Below, piece by piece: positions 58,046 through 64,000 of a stretch of DNA of 64,000 bases; within the stretch, counting starts at the first letter, position 1; each line of letters begins with the position of its first letter. The notes beneath the pieces were generated by a model. The model saw nothing but the letters and a program-made list of their open reading frames with translations. It had not been told where the DNA came from and did no database searches. The position numbers and the translations under genes are program-made. The DNA is from Trogon surrucura (Eukaryota > Chordata > Aves > Trogoniformes > Trogonidae), in the NCBI GenBank assembly GCA_020746105.1, contig CM036617.1, positions 34,563,898 to 34,627,897 on the forward strand, written 5' to 3'.

Positions 58046-61000
58046 GAAAAGGGTGTTACAAGGCTTACTGATGAAGGAGGACAAAAAATGGAGGACATTA
58101 CTGTAGAAAATAAGTGGTAAACTCTAGCCACACTCTGATCATGCAGATTTTTATCAGTATTACCTAGTAAATATATCCCACTATTTTTAGAGGTGATATA
58201 TGGCTGATTTTCACATTAACTTTAATGGCATTCTCTTTGTGATTTTTCTATGCCTTATTGTGGAAATCTCTTTTGGGGAATTGAGCAGGAGATGCAAAGG
58301 GCAGAGATATTACTTGTGTGTCTGTGATGAAATCTGAGCTTCTGAGCCTGGCTTGTCTGCAGTTGACATCAACAGCAGGAATGGCAATACAGTGCATAAA
58401 TAAATAATCCTAGAAGTTGTCATGTTTATAGAGATTGCCTGAAAATATGTAGAGAAGACCAGTGAGGGATTTCTGTAGTTGTTGTTCTTGCACATGAAAG
58501 TAGTCAGCAGCTACAAATCAACGAACTGTTGCTTTTGTAAGAAGAATTGGCAGAACCTTTCATGCAGTGGCTGGATAAATATTTCTACTTCTCCTGTTTC
58601 TCAGAGCACGCCTTATCTTTCTGTCTGATTATCTTGCAAGAAATGAACAGTGAAATAATTAACCATGCTGATATTTACATTTTGTCTCTCTGCTTGAAAA
58701 TTACCAGCTCACAGAAGGGAACAGAGGGAGTCCGGGACTCCTTTGGTGGGCTGAGCCTTTGGAGAAGAAAATGATTGCTCTGTAGCTGGAGCACATAGGT
58801 GCTCCCAGCTAGGTGGCCATTGATGTGTAATGGGTGTAGGCTCTTCTGTAACTGATTCGGCTTAGCTCTGCTGGGGTGATTCCCTTTGCCTACACTGGGA
58901 GTCATGTGGTGGGTACCAGTAGAGCAGCTACAGGCAAGAGCTCAGGCAAAATTGTGGGGAAAGAGACGGGTCTCTCTCTAATGAGGAGTTTGAATTACTT
59001 TTTTTTTAAGAGGTGTGTCTGTGTGGCAGCGCTGTGTGAAACGGCGTTTCCTGCTACAGAAGTCAGAGCCACTAATGATGCCAGAGAAATACTCAATACA
59101 GCATGTACTCATGACAATGAAATTGATGTGATCATCTTAGAAGTCATCCAGAAAAAAAGATCATACCAAGTCTGTTTGGACATATGAACTTTTTTTTTCC
59201 TCCTTTTCCCCCCTCCTTTATGTCTTTTCTTGGTCTGCTGATCCTGCTTCTTTCTCACAGTGCATCCTCCTCCTCTTTTTTGCTGTCTTAAGCACATTAG
59301 ACTTATAAGATGTATTACACTCAGGGTCTCTGTGTGAGAATCACCGGAAAAATTCCCAGAGACTCTGGGACTAATTGTGATTAGGTGTTGTACATACACA
59401 TACAAAAACGTGCAGCTAAAATTTCACATCTGTGTCAGAACTGCCATGTTCAGGATTTTTTGGACAACGCACATATTGATATTCCTGACTTTTCATGTGG
59501 TTTCCATATTCATGCTACTGTTTTGCTGCAAACTAAAGGCAGAATGTTGCTTAAAACTACAGAGGGATGCTTGGGGTTTCCTAAATAGTTTATATTTTCT
59601 GATATGTTTTGCATATTTAATATGTTGGGTTTGTTCTTTCATTACAAATAGTTATACCAAAATTGCTCTTTGAAAATTCGGTGTGTTTTCAGAGTTTTCA
59701 ACTAATTTTGAACTTGTATGTAAAGTTGCCTAAGAATCCATGCATTATTGTATATCTGAAATTTAATACCCTATATATTATCATACCATCATTGTTGTCA
59801 CTCAGAACTTTTCTCAGGTGATGCGTAACTTTAGAAAGTCTCGCTCATAAACACATTTCCAAATAGCAATTTTGCACCATATATTTTTTCTCTTATATAC
59901 TTAAGCCATATAATTTTATTGACTTTAAAAATATATATTATCCTCTTTTCAGATCTTGGATTCTGAACTTGGAATTCTTGATAATGTGCTTCTTGAAACT
60001 TGGAGAGCATCTGCAATAAGTAGGTACGTGTACTGGATTAATTTATATTTTGTGTTGAATGATTTGGAATGTGTGTGAGTTTTGTTGGCAGTTTAGTGCT
60101 GAGCTGCTTAAAGCTCTTGATAAATCTCAGATACCATGAATGGGACAGTACGATGGATCTTTGCAGGCTGAGTTTTCAAAGCTGCTGCTATTGGTATTTG
60201 TATGGCAGAAATTAGGAGGGGAATGATGCTCACAGTTACTTAGAAATAGCCAAACTTAAAAGTTTAACTTCAGACTGAACAAAAAGGTGAGTCTCCATGA
60301 ACAAGTAAGAAATTTTGATGGTAAAATCAGTGAGCTGGAAGAGGTGGCTTTACTCTTGATCCCCCCGTACTTGCGGCTGTGCTTTAATTGGCTTTCCATG
60401 TGTGTTTCCTTTGCTTTCCTTCGCAACTACTAAAGGTAATAAAGGTATGAATGTGACTAAATACTGGGAGGAAAATGGCCATAAAGGTCAAAATGGTGGG
60501 TACATTGTAGTTCCTGGAAATTTTCTGAAGTATTTCAGTGAAGCTGATATCTCTCTTGAAAAAGTTAAAGAAAATATTCGAGCAGTTTCAGAAATACATT
60601 CTTGCGTATAAGGAAGCAATTTTCAGGTGATTTCTTTTTTAAAAGTCAGGTCACACTTTATGATGCTTGAAACTCTGCTGAGCTTATAGCAATGGAGAAA
60701 GAGAAACAAGAGAGGATTTAGAAGATTTTATTCTTTCTTAAAGAGTTTATAGACCTAGACAATTTTTTGAGTCTTGGCTCTAAAGAGGAAAAGTTTTCCT
60801 GAATGCATGGCTGTAACAATTTAACTTCCCTTGATCTATATGAGAATTTCAAAGAGATTTTTAATGGAAGAAAGGTTGAATTCTCATGAATGAAAACCGG
60901 GACCAGTTTTGGTGTAGAATACTCCTCCACAAAAATGGATTTTTGCAGTAAGTTTCTGTAAGAATCAGAACGCGAAACATTTTCGTAGTGTGCTTCATCT

Positions 61001-61533
61001 GTAGGTCCCAAGATGTTTGGCAAAAGTTGGAGAAGAACTGTTGTCTCCATTTTATATATGGGGTCAGGTACCTGCCTGGATCATTTAATGTATGGTTGTG
61101 CTACTGCTGAATCTCCTGGATGTTTAGAGCTGTGTCCAGGCCTGTCAGAAGTTCCTATGTCTAATGTTGCTTTCAGAGCGTGTGCAGAAGCTCTCAGCAG
61201 TGTTTCTGATGATTACATTTCCTTAATATTTCTTGTGTTAATTGATGTGCCTTTTCTTCTTTTCATCTATTCCCTCTTTGTGGTGGATTTCTTTGGTCTC
61301 ATTTGTTCTGCTTTGTTTTCTGCTTTGCGCCTTTATTTTGCTTTCCGATGTTTTTTGCTTTTTCCTCCTCTTTTTAATTCATTTTCAGTCTCTGGAGCTT
61401 GGCAGCAGTGGGATGTTACACAAGGAGGAGCATCGGAAAAAAAATAGCAGGATGAGCTTCCCTTTTTCTGCCTCTCTAGAGAGCCTGCTGTAAAAGGCAA
61501 CTTGCTGTCATTCCTGTAAATTTTCTTTTGCAG

Positions 61534-61804
61534 CCAGCTCTGCTGGGCGTCCCCTTTGTGCCCTGTGAACATCTGCGTTGCAGCTTATGTCTGAACCCAA
61601 CTGCAGAACAAATGTGTGAACCTGCTTCTTATTTTGAGCAGGAAGCTGCTGCTATTAGTAGGGCACGTGGCCTTGGTTCACCTGTGACTTCTAATCCCCG
61701 TCTGGGAGCGAACCATCCGTCTATCCTCTCCCCTGCCGCCACCGTTGCCCTTGTCCATGGGGTAGCACGTTTCCCAGCTTTCCTCAAGACACTGCCCGGT
61801 GCCT
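61534..61804 (+). other. Candidate exon with splice signals, unproven
   Basis: TTTTCTTTTGCAG ends at 61533 and a strong donor GTAAGT begins at 61805. The 271-nt interval is open throughout in one frame (PALLGVPFVPCEHLRCSLC..., ending LKTLPGAC). It has about ten CpGs, more than its surroundings. No family is recognised, and the peptide is not convincing, so a non-coding exon or chance is equally likely. Confidence 0.2.
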
Positions 61805-62182
61805 GTAAGTTCTCAGCATTCATTTTCTCCCTGAATTTTTCCTAAGGCGTCACGCAGAAAGGAAGAAAGGAGTAAGCACTGTAGGATTTTTATGGCATAG
61901 CTTGCTTTCTGTTGCTCCTGGAAACTTCTCCTTGCATGCAGGCAGTCATGCCGGCACCACCCTTCTGCATAAAGAAGAACTCTTCAAGCCCTGAAGTATT
62001 CAGGCTCAAGGGATGCTGGAGCAGAAGAAGGAGCCCTGTTCTCCAGGCTGTGCACAGAATTCCAGGAAAGAGCAGCAATGTTTCTGTGCTGGTTTTGGAC
62101 CTGGCACAGGGGAGCTCATTGAGCATAAATTGTGAACTTAACCTCAGACAGACTTGCTTAAGCAACTACTTAATTTAAAAGC

Positions 62183-62198
62183 AAAAAAAAAAAAAAAA
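62183..62198. repeat. A homopolymer (16 A)
   Basis: A16 followed by G and A7, in a purine-rich tract. Confidence 0.9.
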
Positions 62199-63047
62199 GA
62201 AAAAAAGGGTGAAGAAAAAGAAGCAGCAGCGCTACTCTGATTGCAAAAGTGCTATCCCACTTGAGCGTGCTCAGCAACTTTTGTGAAGCGTAGGTGATGA
62301 ACCGCAGTCTTTGTGGCATATGTGTGCGTCCGAGAGAAAAATGAAATCTGTTGTGTCAAGCTGTCTTCAACTTATGCTCGAAGGGTTGTTGTGACGAGCC
62401 TGGAAGGTGCGGAAAATTTTGTGAAAGGTCAGGTGTGATAGCAGAGAAAGACTGTAACTGGGGGGGGAGGGAGCTGGAGGATTTGAGGTCAGTCTAAATT
62501 GGCAGCCATCAGCTGGGAAAGAACGGCCGGTTTAGCAAGAGCGTGCACCAATTCAGCAACTTCCCTCAGGTGTTTGACTTAGAAGGACTCAGAAATAGCA
62601 AATGTTCCCAGCTGATGTTAGCTGAGGTGGCTACTGGGAAGCCTTGTTTTCCTTCCCTTTTAGTAAATGAGCTCATTTGTGGCAGAAGGGTATGCGAGTT
62701 TCAGAGCTCTCCAAGCAAGGTTGAAAAAGTTGGCCCCTTTCTTTCCAAAATAAACTGCTGAGGTAGTCGCAACACCCTGCAGATGTCTCTGCCCTGCCTG
62801 AATCCTATTCAGGGAATGGTGTCACTTGTTCGTTCGTGTGTGCACTTGTTGCAGAGGGAAGGACTGGTCTGACTGATTGTACGACTGGGAGTGCTAAAAA
62901 GCTAAAATTTCTAAACAAAAAAATCTGGTCCTTTAAACGTTGGTGGGCAGATATCTGTCTTCCATCTGTGGCAACCTATGCCAAACAGCAGAAGAACTGC
63001 AAAGTTTTTGTTCTGAAACCTCGAAGAAATGACTGGCACATTCCAAC

Positions 63048-63072
63048 TTTTTTTTTTTTTTTTTTTTTTTTT
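63048..63072. repeat. T homopolymer (25 T)
   Basis: Uninterrupted T25 between CCAAC and AAGAC. No parent retroposon recognised. Confidence 0.9.
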
Positions 63073-63585
63073 AAGACTACATGCAAATCTGAAACATTAA
63101 ATTGACCAAATAATGTTAAATTGTGACAAGCAGGCAGAAGCCGAGGAAGTTCAGCTTGATGGGTCGTGTCTCCTCTATCCATGGTGCAAAGCTCCTGCAC
63201 AGGGCACAAAACTCCTGGGCACTGCTGCATGGGGCAGGCGGTCCCCTGGCTGTCCGCTTCCCCTGACTGTCCCCTTCCCCTGGGTCACCCAAGGTGTTCC
63301 ACAGCCTGATGTATTGTGAAGGAAGGTGGCTGGTAGTCCTGCAGGTGTGTATGGCTTGCAAGACCCCTCCAGAAGTGCAGTATGGGGATTTTCCCCCCTT
63401 TAGAACCAGAAAGGTTGGACATTGCAGCGGACAGTGCTGAGTTTGACTGACTGTTTTCTCAGGCAGCTCCTTGCTGGAGCACTTGAGCAAGGGAGCTCTA
63501 CTCAGAGGAGAGAGGAATGTGGATGAGACAGCCAGCTCTAACCACTGTGTTCACTGCTCAGGGCCACGGCCTGCAGGGAAGAGAT

Positions 63586-63725
63586 TCATAGAATCATAGA
63601 AGCATAGGATCATAGAATCATAGAACACTTTCAAGTGGAAGAGAACTTCAAGATCATCGAGTCCAGCCTTTTTCTAGCCCTATCAACACCACTAAACCAT
63701 GTCCCTCAATGCAACATCTGCTCTT
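63586..63725 (-). mobile_element. CR1 LINE 3' end with extended tail repeats
   Basis: Starts with five consecutive tail units (TCATAGAA, TCATAGAA, GCATAGGA, TCATAGAA, TCATAGAA), then 'CAAGTGGAAGAGAACTTCAAG' and 'ATCATCGAGTCCAGCC', the CR1 group also seen at 47863. The match fades near 63725. Confidence 0.88.
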
Positions 63726-64000
63726 TGGAGCAGCCTTGAGGTTTCTCCAGCAAAAAAAAAATGGGGTTGTAACCACCCTTAGCCAGCCCTGAGTCAGGAG
63801 TTGCGTACTGATGCATTGTCTCTTCTTGACCTTACTTGGGGCTTTATCCAAAAGGACTGTGTTGCTCTTGGTGAGTTCTAGATCAGCCACATGGAGCAGC
63901 TGGGAAATGATTCTATGACTGTGCATCAGCCAGTACCAGCTGGGCAGTAGGAATTTTGTTTTTTTTTTAGAGAAGGTGTCAGCTTTTGGTGGTTCCCTGT
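63726..64000. other. Unassigned sequence to window end
   Basis: Nothing recognised; a 90-codon minus frame (63654-63926) overlaps the CR1 and is not a gene. Confidence 0.45.

Larger units (their letters stand above)
58046..63585. other. Mostly unique sequence, no gene recognised
   Basis: About 5.5 kb without recognised transposons. It holds a splice-bounded candidate (61534-61804), an A run (62183-62198) and a T25 run (63048-63072). The 144-codon plus frame at 61013-61447 has a hydrophobic, T-rich second half and no known match. Confidence 0.5.

Noticed and set aside
60402-60611. 69-codon plus frame with a plausible hydrophilic protein sequence
   Set aside because: No domain recognised, no convincing acceptor or donor, likely chance.
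61013-61447. 144-codon plus frame with a hydrophobic stretch
   Set aside because: The hydrophobic part comes from T-rich DNA; no start context, domain or splice evidence.
1-64000. CRISPR arrays, bacterial operons, rRNA or toxin systems
   Set aside because: No spaced direct repeats, no prokaryotic gene layout, and the repeats are clearly those of a bird genome.

Overview
The window is vertebrate, and almost certainly avian, non-coding DNA. The diagnosis rests on its repeats. There are about twenty pieces of CR1 LINEs with the avian 3' tail (8-bp repeats of the ATTCTATG/ATTCTGTG type) and several solo LTRs of the kind found in bird endogenous retroviruses (ERVs). The density of CR1 and the ERVL-like LTRs suggest a neognath, probably not a galliform, but the species cannot be named from this sequence. 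Base composition is AT-rich and CpG-poor outside the LTRs.

No host protein-coding gene, tRNA, rRNA or CRISPR array can be supported. Long open frames are either CR1 reverse transcriptase/endonuclease relics, LTR sequence, or chance frames without recognisable domains. Three short plus-strand stretches have plausible splice acceptor and donor signals (32745-32774, 37575-37708, 61534-61804). They are listed as weak exon candidates only.

Layout. 1-3800: unique sequence. 3801-5922: the longest CR1 (minus), with a decayed reverse transcriptase. 7558-8722: a complete solo LTR (minus) with an exact 5-bp target duplication. 8728-15232: unique. 15233-18205: three CR1 pieces and a second solo LTR (15578-16124). 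18206-24209: mostly unique, with one CR1 at 21908-22680. 24210-25926: a truncated LTR (plus), a possible CR1 ORF1 tail and a CR1 3' end. 27377-31760: a plus CR1, an ancient CR1/L3-like relic with reverse transcriptase and endonuclease words, and an old CR1. 31762-35240: repeat-free, possibly conserved non-coding DNA. 35240-36752: an unclassified GC-rich block, probably LTR-derived. 36753-46769: nearly repeat-free. 46770-58045: the densest repeat cluster, including two nested CR1 loci and a CpG-rich solo LTR at 54206-54613. 58046-64000: mostly unique, with a CR1 at the right end.

Taken together this looks like an intron of a large gene or an intergenic interval. Eighteen of 24 separable transposon insertions lie on the minus strand, which would fit an intron of a plus-strand gene, but this is inference. 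I found no sign of a new biological system. The most informative items are the nested CR1 loci, the decayed ancient LINE, the unclassified GC-rich block and the weak exon and conserved-element candidates.
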